Positions 49,817-57,604 of a DNA stretch of 64,000 nt are shown in pieces. The notes under the pieces were generated by a model, which was not told where the DNA came from, ran no database searches, and was given only the letters and a program-made list of their open reading frames with translations. Location: positions 868,001 to 932,000 of the forward strand of contig OZ251457.1 in NCBI GenBank assembly GCA_965242565.1, written 5' to 3'. A program made the translations under genes and the position numbers. The first letter of the stretch is position 1, and each line of letters begins with the position of its first letter. The stretch comes from CATQGW01 sp965242565 (GTDB lineage Bacteria; Chloroflexota; Dehalococcoidia; Bin125).

Positions 49817-50674
49817 GTGCGCGTCGATCTGCACACCCACAGCCGACACTCCGACGGCGTCCGCACGCCTGAGTGGGTCGTTCGGCGTGCCGCCGCCAAC
49901 GGCGCTTCGCTCGTCGCGCTGACCGACCACGACACGCTGAGCGGCGTCGCCGAGGCGCTGCGCACCGGCCGGGAGGCCGGCATCCGCGTTGTCGCCGGCA
50001 TCGAGTTGGGCACGCGCAACGACGAGCTCGGCGAAATCCACGTGCTGGGCTACTTCCCGCAGATCACCGCGTCCGACGATCCGGCGCTGGAGCGAATCGA
50101 AAGCGCCGTCAACGGCTACCGCGACGACCGGCTGGCTCGCGGACGGGCCATCGTCGAGCAGCTCAACGCGCTGGACATCCGGATCGACTGGGCGGAGGTT
50201 GAACGGCTCGCCGACGGCGCACCGGTCGGCCGCCCACACATCGCCCGCGCGCTCCTGGAGACGGGCGCGGTCGACTCCGTGCAAGAAGCGTTTGACCGCT
50301 ACCTGCACGACGACGGACCCGCGTATGTCGCGCGGCGGCTGCTCGACATCGAGCACGCCGTGCGCCTGATCCACGACCACGACGGGATCGCCGGTCTCGC
50401 TCACCCGACCCGCGCGCGCGACGCCGAAGCCGCCGTCCAGCGCTTCGCCGCGGCCGGCGGCGACACGCTCGAGGTCTGGTATCGCAACGACGGCCCCGAG
50501 CAGGTCGCATGCACGCTCGAACTCGCCCGTCGCGCCGGGCTGGCGCCCACCGCCGGCTCCGACTGGCACGGCCTGCACGACAACGAAGTTGAGCCGGGCG
50601 CGGTCGCCCAGCCCGCCAACGGCGCTCGCGCCTTCGCCCAACGCTGCAGCGCGACCCCGATCGGAGCACGCTGA
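49817..50674 (+). CDS. PHP domain phosphoesterase (RNase AM/TrpH-like)
   Basis: 285 residues of the PHP family: DLHTHSRHSDGVRTPEW at the N terminus, LVALTDHDTLSG near 33, VAGIELGTRNDELGEIHVLG near 60, AGLAHPTRAR near 190 and TAGSDWHG near 250, together giving the His/Asp/Glu metal ligands. Relatives remove 5' nucleotides from RNA or hydrolyse nucleotide phosphates. GTG start; TGATG overlap with fabZ. Position after rny fits RNA processing. Confidence 0.87.
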   Translation: MRVDLHTHSRHSDGVRTPEWVVRRAAANGASLVALTDHDTLSGVAEALRTGREAGIRVVAGIELGTRNDELGEIHVLGYFPQITASDDPALERIESAVNGYRDDRLARGRAIVEQLNALDIRIDWAEVERLADGAPVGRPHIARALLETGAVDSVQEAFDRYLHDDGPAYVARRLLDIEHAVRLIHDHDGIAGLAHPTRARDAEAAVQRFAAAGGDTLEVWYRNDGPEQVACTLELARRAGLAPTAGSDWHGLHDNEVEPGAVAQPANGARAFAQRCSATPIGAR

Positions 50675-51129
50675 TGGATACGATCGCCGCGCCGCTCGAC
50701 GCCCGCGCCATCGAGCGGATCATCCCCCACCGCTATCCGATGCTGCTAATCGACCGCGTGATCGAGCTTGAGCCGGGCAAGCGCGCGGTGGCGATCAAGA
50801 ACGTCACGCGCAACGAATGGTTCTTCGAGGGGCACTTTCCGCAGCAGCCGATCATGCCCGGCGTGCTGATCATCGAGGCGCTGGCGCAGACCGGCGCGGT
50901 CGCCGCGCTGAGCGCCGAGCAGTTTCAGGGCAAACTCGGCCTCTTCGCCGGCATCGACGGCGTGCGCTTCCGACGCCAGGTCGCGCCCGGCGATCAGCTG
51001 CGGCTGGAGGTCGCGCTGGAGCGCATCCGCGGTCCCGTCGGCAAGGCGAGCGCCACGGCGACCGTCGACGGCGAAGTCGCCGCCTCTGGCGCGCTCACCT
51101 TCGCCATGGTCGACGCCCCGCAGGACTGA
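50674..51129 (+). CDS. fabZ: 3-hydroxyacyl-[acyl-carrier-protein] dehydratase FabZ
   Basis: 151 residues, a hot-dog fold: IIPHRYPMLLIDRVIELEPG at the N terminus, the catalytic segment FFEGHFPQQPIMPGVLIIEA near 52 with His, and ALAQTGAVAAL after it. Dehydrates 3-hydroxyacyl-ACP in fatty acid synthesis. One-base overlap with the PHP gene. Confidence 0.95.
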   Translation: MDTIAAPLDARAIERIIPHRYPMLLIDRVIELEPGKRAVAIKNVTRNEWFFEGHFPQQPIMPGVLIIEALAQTGAVAALSAEQFQGKLGLFAGIDGVRFRRQVAPGDQLRLEVALERIRGPVGKASATATVDGEVAASGALTFAMVDAPQD

Positions 51130-51147
51130 TCGGGCAAACGTCGCGCG

Positions 51148-51504
51148 CTACAACCGCGTCGCCGCCCAGAGCGCCAGCACCAGCGCCACGCTCACGACCG
51201 TCGTCAGCCCGATCCAGCGCAAATCCGCGCCCACGTAGCGGAAATCATGCATCGCCGCCGCCACCCGCGCGCGGCGATCCGAGCGCGGACGCCCCCGCGG
51301 CCCGCCGCGCGGACGCTCGCTCGGCAGCCGCGGCTGCGGCATCGCGATGTTGCCCGAGCCGAATGTCGACGCCCCACTCGGCGCGGCCGACGCCCCCGGC
51401 GCAGCCGTCGGCAGATCACCCCGCGTGCGCCCCCGGCCCGGCCGCGCATGCTGCGCGCCGCGATTGCCCCGCCCGCCGCGACTCCCGCGTCCTCCTCGCG
51501 CCAT
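51148..51504 (-). CDS. small tail-anchored membrane protein with RG-rich N terminus
   Basis: 118 residues. The first 80 are disordered in appearance and rich in Arg, Gly and Pro (GGRGSRGGRGNRG; PRGGPRGRPRSDRR). The end HDFRYVGADLRWIGLTTVVS followed by hydrophobic residues forms one C-terminal membrane helix. ATG at 51504 follows GAGGAG at a good distance. Convergent with fabZ. Function unknown. Confidence 0.7.
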   Translation of the reverse strand: MARGGRGSRGGRGNRGAQHARPGRGRTRGDLPTAAPGASAAPSGASTFGSGNIAMPQPRLPSERPRGGPRGRPRSDRRARVAAAMHDFRYVGADLRWIGLTTVVSVALVLALWAATRL

Positions 51505-51609
51505 GATCCGCTCCTCAGCTGCGCTTCTGCCTCTCGCGCTACCTTACCGCACCCCAAGCCGGGCAGCCGATTTGCCGCACGCCGCCGCGCCGCCTACACT
51601 GAGACGCAC

Positions 51610-51686
51610 GGCCCCGTGGTGTAGCGGCCTAACACGCCACCCTGTCAAGGTGGAGATCGGCGGTTCGAATCCGCTCGGGGTCGCCA
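51610..51686 (+). tRNA. tRNA-Asp (GTC), copy 1
   Basis: Full cloverleaf: acceptor GGCCCCG with CGGGGTC, D stem GTGT/ACAC, anticodon stem CCACC/GGTGG with loop CTGTCAA (anticodon GTC), T loop TTCGAAT, discriminator G and encoded CCA. Confidence 0.95.
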
Positions 51687-51722
51687 CCTCTGTCTCTCTC
51701 TGATCTTGCTCTCTGTGGGCGG

Positions 51723-51840
51723 GCGACCGACCCCCCAGTCCGCTGCGCGGACAGCCCCCCTGCATAGGGGGGCGATTCCGATCTAAATCCTCCCCCATCC
51801 TGGGGGAGGTGGCGCGGAGCGCCGGAGGGGGCCGCCCCCG
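51723..51840. repeat. family A triple-hairpin repeat, copy 3 (inverted)
   Basis: Between the two tRNA-Asp genes: AGTCCGC/GCGGAC, then CCCCCC-tgcata-GGGGGG, then CTCCCCCA/TGGGGGAG, the reverse order of copies 1 and 2. Confidence 0.8.
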
Positions 51841-51870
51841 CCGCCCCTGCGCGTGGTACATTGGACGCAC

Positions 51871-51946
51871 GGCCTCGTGGTGCAGCGGTTAGCACGCCAC
51901 CCTGTCAAGGTGGAGATCGGCGGTTCGAATCCGCTCGGGGTCGCCA
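51871..51946 (+). tRNA. tRNA-Asp (GTC), copy 2
   Basis: Cloverleaf with acceptor GGCCTCG (one G-U more than copy 1), D stem GTGC/GCAC, the same anticodon arm (GTC) and encoded CCA. The 3' 53 bases are identical to copy 1. Confidence 0.95.
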
Positions 51947-51968
51947 GTCTCAACTACCCTCCGACGCC

Positions 51969-52550
51969 TTACTGCTCACCTCCCGCGGTCGGTTGCAGCG
52001 CGGGCTGCTGTTGCTGCTGCTGCTGCACGAAGCGCTGGTAGACCTCCTCCTCGGAGAGCGGCTCGGAGTGGAACCAGGCGTGCTCGACGGTGCTGTGCGC
52101 CTCATCCATGATGCCGAGCATGCGCCGCAGCTGGTCCGCCGCCTCGACGACGGTCGCTGGCGGTTCGTCTTCCGCTTCGAACAGCGCGATTGCGTCGGCG
52201 AGGTTCTGAATCAGCTCGACCGGGGCGACGAATGTGGCGTTGTAGCGGGCCGATTCGAGGCAGGAGCGGATCGACGCGCCGTTGCGCTCCGCCAGCAGCG
52301 CGGCCAGCGCCGTCGAGTCCTCGGCGACCGACATCCCGCGCGCCGCGGCGGCGGCGTTGAGCAGCTGCGCGACATCGACTTCGGCGTCCTGCTCGGCGTC
52401 GCGCTGCGCCAGCCAGAGCAGCTCGCGCGCGATCTCGTAGGCGCGCTCCAGCCAGCGCCCCAGCCAGAGCAGGTTGTAGGCGCGCGCGTCGGTCAGCCAG
52501 CGATCCACGCCCAACTCGACCGACCGCGGGTCCGCATTCGTCGTCGTCAT
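51969..52550 (-). CDS. alpha-E domain protein (DUF403)
   Basis: 193 residues, helical: RAYNLLWLGRWLERAYEIAR near 23, AELLAERNGASIRSCLESA near 80 and QLRRMLGIMDEAHSTVEHA near 140. This alpha-E domain usually accompanies circularly permuted ATP-grasp and transglutaminase-like proteins, as here; the cassette is predicted to make or trim peptide bonds but has no proven substrate. The C terminus has a run of seven Gln. ATG 52550 follows AGGAGA; the longer frame upstream is unconserved. Confidence 0.85.
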   Translation of the reverse strand: MTTTNADPRSVELGVDRWLTDARAYNLLWLGRWLERAYEIARELLWLAQRDAEQDAEVDVAQLLNAAAAARGMSVAEDSTALAALLAERNGASIRSCLESARYNATFVAPVELIQNLADAIALFEAEDEPPATVVEAADQLRRMLGIMDEAHSTVEHAWFHSEPLSEEEVYQRFVQQQQQQQPALQPTAGGEQ

Positions 52551-52648
52551 CGACCGTCTCTCCTGTTCCCTGCCGCTCGGCCAGGCCGCTCGGCTGTGTT
52601 GCTCGGCTGCGTTGTCGGCTCTGTTGCTCAGTTGGCGGGGATGCGGCG

Positions 52649-53560
52649 TCAGCGCGGCACGACATGCGCATCGTTGAGCAGCGCCAGCGCGTCCGCCAGA
52701 TCCGATTCGTGTTCGCCGAAGCGCACCCGGGCGATCGCCGCCAGGTGCGCCGCCGCGCCCTTCGACAGAAAGGTACCGTTGATTGGCCATACGTCGGTGT
52801 AATCGAGGCCCACGCCGAACTTCACGAAGTCGCCGGCGGGCGGCAACACGACGCCGCGCGTCGGATCGGCCGGCAGCCAGCCCGCCGTCGGGTGGACGAA
52901 CTCCAGCCAGGCGTGGGTCTCGCCGACCTGGTCGGTCAGCAGCCCCGAGACGTAGCGGCAGGGCAGCCCGGCGGCGCGCAGGAGGCCCAGCGAGAGATGC
53001 GCCATGTCTTGGCAGACGCCCTCGCCGGCCGCCAGCACCTCGGCCGCCGTCGTGGTCGTGTCGGTGGTTCCCCGCAGGTAGCGGATGTTGTCATGTACCC
53101 AATCGGTCACCGCGCGCACCGCCTCGATCAGACCGGACGCCTGGCCGATCACCTCGCTCGCCAGCGGCGCCAGCGGCGACGGATCCACCAGCACCGTCGC
53201 GCTCGCGTATTCGAGCTGCTCCGGCAGACCGCGCACCGCGTCGATGCCGACCTCGTCCACCTCGGGCTGCCGCGTCGACAGCCGCACCCGCCCTGTCGTC
53301 GCCACGACGAACTGCGTATGGTGCTCCACCGCCCGCACCCGATTCACCTGATTGCCGAACCGATCGGTGAAGGGCAGCGCGCGGCAGGGCGGTTCGGTCC
53401 AGAGCTCATAGCCCAGCGCCTCCTGGCCCTCGCCGTCGCGCGGAAACACGCGCAACTGATTGTCGTTATTGAGCACGGCCTGGTTGTACTCGTACCGGGC
53501 CGCGTACAGGTACGACGCGACGACCTGCTCATCTAGGTCAGGACCCAGGTCGGTTTGCAT
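52649..53560 (-). CDS. transglutaminase-like cysteine protease
   Basis: 303 residues. An N-terminal beta region (YLYAARYEYNQAVLNNDNQL) typical of bacterial transglutaminase N domains precedes the core: catalytic Cys in GEGVCQDMAHL near 181, His in ETHAWLEF near 214 and Asp in ADPTRG near 232. Such proteins in alpha-E cassettes are expected to act as peptidases or amidases. It overlaps the ATP-grasp gene by 28 bases and lies 98 bases before the alpha-E gene. Confidence 0.9.
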   Translation of the reverse strand: MQTDLGPDLDEQVVASYLYAARYEYNQAVLNNDNQLRVFPRDGEGQEALGYELWTEPPCRALPFTDRFGNQVNRVRAVEHHTQFVVATTGRVRLSTRQPEVDEVGIDAVRGLPEQLEYASATVLVDPSPLAPLASEVIGQASGLIEAVRAVTDWVHDNIRYLRGTTDTTTTAAEVLAAGEGVCQDMAHLSLGLLRAAGLPCRYVSGLLTDQVGETHAWLEFVHPTAGWLPADPTRGVVLPPAGDFVKFGVGLDYTDVWPINGTFLSKGAAAHLAAIARVRFGEHESDLADALALLNDAHVVPR

Positions 53561-54918
53561 AGCCCCCCCGATGAGTTATTGGTCACGCGGCTGCCGGCGC
53601 GGGCGACCCGCGTCAGGCCGCCGGGAAACACCGAGACCCGCCCCTCTCCGTCCTGCACGGCGAACACGCGCAGATCGACGTAGCGCGGCTCAAGCTGCTC
53701 CGCCTGCTCGTCGTAGACGACGTGGCTGGAGAAATCGAGCGTCTCCTGCGCGATGAACTCGTCGGGTTTGCTCAAAATCAGCGCTCGCACCTGCGCGTGC
53801 GTTTCGTCGCCCAGGTCCGGCATCACGTAGACGCCGATTCCGCCGTAACCGCGGCGCGACTTGATCACCAGCTGTTCGAGATTCTCGTGCGCGTAGCGCC
53901 GCTCCTCGGCGTCGAGCAGGTTGTGACTCGGCGCCTGCTCCAGAATCGGCTCCTCGCCCAGATGCCGGCGAATCATCTCCGGCACCCAGAGGAAGACCAG
54001 TTTGTCGTCGGCGACCTCCGCGCCGACGCCGTTGATCAGCGCCACCTTGCCGGCGAAGTAGGCGTCGCGCAGGCCGGGCACGAAGATCTCGAGGTCCTGA
54101 ATGCGCCGATAGACCACGTCCACCGCGTAATCGCCGTCGGCCGTGCGCGCGTGGACCCGCCCGTCGTGCCCGACGTACAGATCCGAGCCCTCGACCAACG
54201 GCGCGCCCAGCAGGTCCGACAGGTAGCGATGCTCGAAGAACGCGGAGCCGAACTTGCCGTCGGTCAGAATCACCGCCGCCGGCCCCTCCGGCCCTGCGTC
54301 GGGCGCGACCGAGCGGAACAGATCCAGATACGTCTCGCGCACATCGTACGGCGTGATGTCGTAGCCCTCGGCGAACTCCGGCAGCTGCTGCGCCGCGATC
54401 TCCAGCGTCTTCATCTGGTACGTGATCCCCGAGGGCACCCGCAGGTTGTCCTCCAGAATGTAGTAGCGCCCGTCGCCCATATGCACCAGGTCGATCCCGT
54501 AGATATGCACCCAGACATCGCGCGGCGGGCGGAAGCCCTCCGCCTCGGGCAGGAAGTAGTCGCAGCTGTAGACGACATCGTTGGGCACCACGTCCTGGCC
54601 GTCGCCGTAGAGCGCGCCGACCCAGCGGTTGATCGCCCGCAGCCGCTGGGCGACGCCGGCGCTGATCCGCGCCCAGTGCTCGGCCGGGATCACGCGCGGC
54701 AGCACATCGATCGGCGTGGTGCGGTACTCGCGCGGGTCGAGGTAGAAGGTGAAGCCGTCGCGCTCCGCCTGCCGGCGCGAGGCCTGCCAGCGCTCGGCCA
54801 GCACCCCCGGCCCCAGCTGCTCGAGCGCCGAGGCCACGCCCGCATAGTGCGGATGCAGCCGCCCGTGGTCGTCGCGCCACTCGCTCAACCCGCCCTCGCC
54901 GACCGTCCGCATGACCAT
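53533..54918 (-). CDS. circularly permuted ATP-grasp protein (DUF404/DUF407)
   Basis: 461 residues of the type 2 circularly permuted ATP-grasp family: YLDPREYRTTPIDVLPRVIP near 58, YGDGQDVVPNDVVYSCDYFL near 105, DVWVHIYGIDLVHMGDGRYY with EDNLRVPSGITY near 165, VIKSRRGYGGIGVYVMPDLG near 345 and VDLRVFAVQD near the end. Predicted to form amide bonds to amino acids or peptides. First gene of the cassette with transglutaminase and alpha-E genes; AGGAGG lies before ATG 54918. Confidence 0.92.
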   Translation of the reverse strand: MVMRTVGEGGLSEWRDDHGRLHPHYAGVASALEQLGPGVLAERWQASRRQAERDGFTFYLDPREYRTTPIDVLPRVIPAEHWARISAGVAQRLRAINRWVGALYGDGQDVVPNDVVYSCDYFLPEAEGFRPPRDVWVHIYGIDLVHMGDGRYYILEDNLRVPSGITYQMKTLEIAAQQLPEFAEGYDITPYDVRETYLDLFRSVAPDAGPEGPAAVILTDGKFGSAFFEHRYLSDLLGAPLVEGSDLYVGHDGRVHARTADGDYAVDVVYRRIQDLEIFVPGLRDAYFAGKVALINGVGAEVADDKLVFLWVPEMIRRHLGEEPILEQAPSHNLLDAEERRYAHENLEQLVIKSRRGYGGIGVYVMPDLGDETHAQVRALILSKPDEFIAQETLDFSSHVVYDEQAEQLEPRYVDLRVFAVQDGEGRVSVFPGGLTRVARAGSRVTNNSSGGLCKPTWVLT

Positions 54919-54989
54919 CGCGCCGCCTCCTGATTCCGCTGTCCCCTCATCCTACTAGAGGCGCGGCATCCACCCTCAATCCCCCGGCT

Positions 54990-55044
54990 TCCGATCCGCC
55001 ATCGCCCTCTTTGCGGGGCAGTCCGCACAAGCGGACCAGAGGTC
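54990..55044. repeat. family A repeat, copy 4 (partial)
   Basis: Only the third hairpin (GTCCGC-acaa-GCGGAC at about 55021-55036) and a degenerate second hairpin remain. Confidence 0.5.
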
Positions 55045-55066
55045 GGACTCCCGGTGCTGAGCATCC

Positions 55067-55591
55067 TCAGTCGGGCCAGTCCGGCGGGCACTCGAAGACA
55101 TTGCCTGTATAGACGACGTACCATGTCGCCGATCCGTCGCGAAGGTCAACCTCGTGGTAGAGCTCAAAAACCGATCCCAGCTCCACGCCGTATCCCGGGC
55201 CGAGGTCGGCTGACGTGCGGTCCCACGAGATCAGCAGCAGGCGGTGCGTATCGAAATGGCGATGCTCGTGATCTTCGACCACGCCGCCGAACTCTTCAAC
55301 AGCCGCGGCTGCTTGCGCCGGGACTTCGGAGGTCGCATCAAGCCCGTGGGGCCGCGTTTCGCTGTTCTCGTCGTCTTCGTAGTCGGGCTCTGATGCTGTT
55401 CCGCAGAGCTCGCGCCCGCCACCATCATGCTCGTCTCCGACCAAAGCAAGCACATCCCACCCGCGAAGATCGGCGAGCTCGTCCGAGCTGGGCGGACCGC
55501 GCTCCGCGCAACCGACGACCAAGACTGGGGCGGTGAGCAGCAAGGCGGCAAGGAGCCGCCAAGTGATACCGAGGCCCAGCGACAAGCTCAT
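55067..55591 (-). CDS. envelope lipoprotein, member 3 of a tandem paralogous family
   Basis: 174 residues. A lipoprotein signal ends in VLVVGCAERGPPSS (Cys at about 28). The mature part shares a core with the two upstream genes: HFDTHRLLLISWD near 115, GYGVELGSVFELYH, and the end VFECPPDWPD. Two Cys (ELCG and FEC) are kept in all three paralogues and could form a disulfide. I do not recognise the family. A GGAG site precedes ATG 55591. Confidence 0.75.
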   Translation of the reverse strand: MSLSLGLGITWRLLAALLLTAPVLVVGCAERGPPSSDELADLRGWDVLALVGDEHDGGGRELCGTASEPDYEDDENSETRPHGLDATSEVPAQAAAAVEEFGGVVEDHEHRHFDTHRLLLISWDRTSADLGPGYGVELGSVFELYHEVDLRDGSATWYVVYTGNVFECPPDWPD

Positions 55592-55664
55592 GGCGCACTC
55601 CGAGGGTTGCTGTTCGCCAGCCGCTCACATGGCTGCCAGGCCGCCTCAGCTGAAACGCGCCGCA

Positions 55665-56168
55665 TCAGTCGGGCCAGTCCGCGGGACATTCGAGAACGCT
55701 GCCCGAGTAGACAACCCCCCAGCCGACCGAGGTTTCGTCCTCCAGATAGTGCAGCTCGTAGACCGAGCCCAGCTGCGGTCCGTACCCTTCGCCCAAGTCC
55801 TTGGACGTGGCATCCCACGAGATCAGCAGCAAGCGGTGCGTATCGAAGTGCCGCTGCTCATAATCGTCGAGCCTGGCTCCACGTTCCTCGATCGCCGCGA
55901 TGACCTCCGCCGGAATCTCCGACGTTGCATCGAGTCCATGCGACACCGCGCCGATGGCCTCAATGTCGACTGTCCTGTCTTCGCCGCAGATCTCCCGGTC
56001 ACCGTCATCGTGCTCGTCTCCGAGCAAATCAAGCACATCCTCTCCGCTGAGATCGGCGAGCTCACTCGAGCTGGGCGGGCCGCGATCCGCGCAACCGACG
56101 ACTGCGGCGGCGAGCAGAACGGCGGCAAGGAGCCGGCGGGCGGTCACAAGGCGCAGCAGCGAACTCAT
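55665..56168 (-). CDS. envelope lipoprotein, member 2 of a tandem paralogous family
   Basis: 167 residues from ATG 56168, which gives a normal lipoprotein signal (MSSLLRLVTARR, hydrophobic core, VVGCADRGPPSS). ATG 56195 (MSEEPADRT) and 56258 are alternative starts. Core: REICGEDRTVDIEAIG, HFDTHRLLLISWDATSKDL, YGPQLGSVYELHYLEDETS, end VLECPADWPD. It is closest to the first member in the core and to the third in the signal region. Unknown function. Confidence 0.75.
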   Translation of the reverse strand: MSSLLRLVTARRLLAAVLLAAAVVGCADRGPPSSSELADLSGEDVLDLLGDEHDDGDREICGEDRTVDIEAIGAVSHGLDATSEIPAEVIAAIEERGARLDDYEQRHFDTHRLLLISWDATSKDLGEGYGPQLGSVYELHYLEDETSVGWGVVYSGSVLECPADWPD

Positions 56169-56230
56169 GGTGCGATCCGCAGGCTCTTCGCTCATGACCG
56201 CACCTACTGTAGCCGGTTGCGCGAACGGTG

Positions 56231-56749
56231 TCATTCGGCCAGGTCTTCCGGCCGACACTCGTGGACGTTGCCCCAGTACACGTCGCTCCAGCCGATCGAG
56301 GTTTCGTCCTCCAGGTAGTGCAGCTCATAGACCGAGCCGAGCTCGGCGCCATAGCCCTCGCCAAGATCCCTGGATGTGGCATCCCACGAGATCAGCAGCA
56401 GGCGGTGCGTATCGAAGTGCCGCTGCTCATAGTCTTCGAGGCGTGCGCCGGAAAACTCAATGAGCGCGACCGCCTCTACAGGGACTTCCGAGGTCGAAGC
56501 GAGTCCGTGCGGCACTACGCCGACTGCCTCGATATCAGGGATCCGCGCCATGCCGCAGATCTCGCGATCTTCGCCGGCATGGTGCTTGGTCACCAGATCA
56601 TGCATCGCCGGGCCATCGAGAGTGTCGAGCGCTATCGCTGCCGGCGCCCGGCGATCCAGCCAGACGACAGCAACGGCGATTATCATGGCGACGAGCAGAC
56701 CCGCTGTGAGGAACTGCCGAGTGCGGAAGGGTCTTAGTGTCGAGTTCAT
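56231..56749 (-). CDS. membrane-anchored protein, member 1 of a tandem paralogous family
   Basis: 172 residues. A membrane helix (about 12-30, FLTAGLLVAMIIAVAVVWL) replaces the lipoprotein Cys of the other two, so it is probably an uncleaved anchor. The exported part has DREICGMARIPDIEAVGVVP, HFDTHRLLLISWDATSRDL, YGAELGSVYELHYLEDETS and ends VHECRPEDLAE. GGAGGAGG precedes ATG 56749. It begins 53 bases after the metzincin stop and is likely cotranscribed with it. Confidence 0.75.
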   Translation of the reverse strand: MNSTLRPFRTRQFLTAGLLVAMIIAVAVVWLDRRAPAAIALDTLDGPAMHDLVTKHHAGEDREICGMARIPDIEAVGVVPHGLASTSEVPVEAVALIEFSGARLEDYEQRHFDTHRLLLISWDATSRDLGEGYGAELGSVYELHYLEDETSIGWSDVYWGNVHECRPEDLAE

Positions 56750-56802
56750 GTTGTCCTCCTCCGGCTTCTACGCACCGAGATTCGCTGGCGCGCGGGCTGC
56801 GA

Positions 56803-57474
56803 TCACGAGCCTTGGTACTTGACGTTGACGTCGTCGATATCGTTCTGCTCGAGCGACGCCGCCCACGGACGGTTCCGGGTACTCCACAGCCGGCACATGG
56901 TCCAGCGGTGAAGCTCGTTTGACGCGCACATGGGGTTTCCCGGTGGATCAGGATCGTGCCCCAGTCCCGCCGCGTGCCCGAGTTCGTGCGTTGCTGTGCC
57001 GCGCACTTGCGCCGCGCTCCAAACGAGCGTTGAGTTGAAGATGATGTCCGTTTCGGTGAGCCAATTCTTCTCGTTTCGTTCGACGTACTTGAAGCACGTG
57101 AGTCCGCGAAGGGTCCTGGGTGAGGTTGACGGGCGGTAGCATGCAGCAGGAGGCCAACCCGGCGGCAACTCGCCCCAGTAGATACCGTTCCGCGACGTTC
57201 GTGAGAGGATCCATGGCTGCCAGCTTGTGTGACTGCGCCACTCATGATTAGCCCACCCAATGGCATCCTCATACTCCTCCGGGACAGCAGACCAGTCGCC
57301 GGCTTTTTGGAAGTAGGTCGTAGGTGACGACCAGCGCCACTTGAGTCGGCTGTCGGCCGCGTCTCCCGACGGAGCAGGCAGAGTGAGGCCGAGCGCAATC
57401 AGCACCAGCGCCACGGCGATGCCTTTCACCTGCCAGCCCACCAGACTCTCTGACCGGAGCTTCCAGCGCGTCAT
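56803..57474 (-). CDS. secreted matrixin-like metzincin protease
   Basis: 223 residues. An N-terminal membrane/signal segment (about 17-40, GIAVALVLIALGLTLPAPSG) is followed by a small protease domain with HELGHAAGLGHD near 163, the HExxHxxGxxHD zinc motif of metzincins. A likely Met-turn region (HRWTMCRLWS) and the closing LEQNDIDDVNVKYQG, as in matrixins, follow. Several Trp-rich stretches precede it (SSPTTYFQK, HTSWQPWILS). First gene of a unit with three paralogous envelope proteins. Confidence 0.85.
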   Translation of the reverse strand: MTRWKLRSESLVGWQVKGIAVALVLIALGLTLPAPSGDAADSRLKWRWSSPTTYFQKAGDWSAVPEEYEDAIGWANHEWRSHTSWQPWILSRTSRNGIYWGELPPGWPPAACYRPSTSPRTLRGLTCFKYVERNEKNWLTETDIIFNSTLVWSAAQVRGTATHELGHAAGLGHDPDPPGNPMCASNELHRWTMCRLWSTRNRPWAASLEQNDIDDVNVKYQGS

Positions 57475-57604
57475 CTCACACCTCCCATCACCTGCCCCTA
57501 AAGTACTCCTCCTCTCGCGTCAATGCTGTGAAAGGCATCACAAGCACGATCTGGTGGAAAACTTGTGTAAGGCAGTTAACACAAACGGTCAAGCATCTCG
57601 GCCC

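Noticed and set aside
51544..51895. Minus-strand frames across the tRNA-Asp genes
   Set aside because: They run through two well-formed tRNAs and a repeat; no coding features.
51610..51946. Active integration site with an element between the tRNAs
   Set aside because: Only 184 bases lie between the genes, with no integrase or cargo; kept only as a possible relic.
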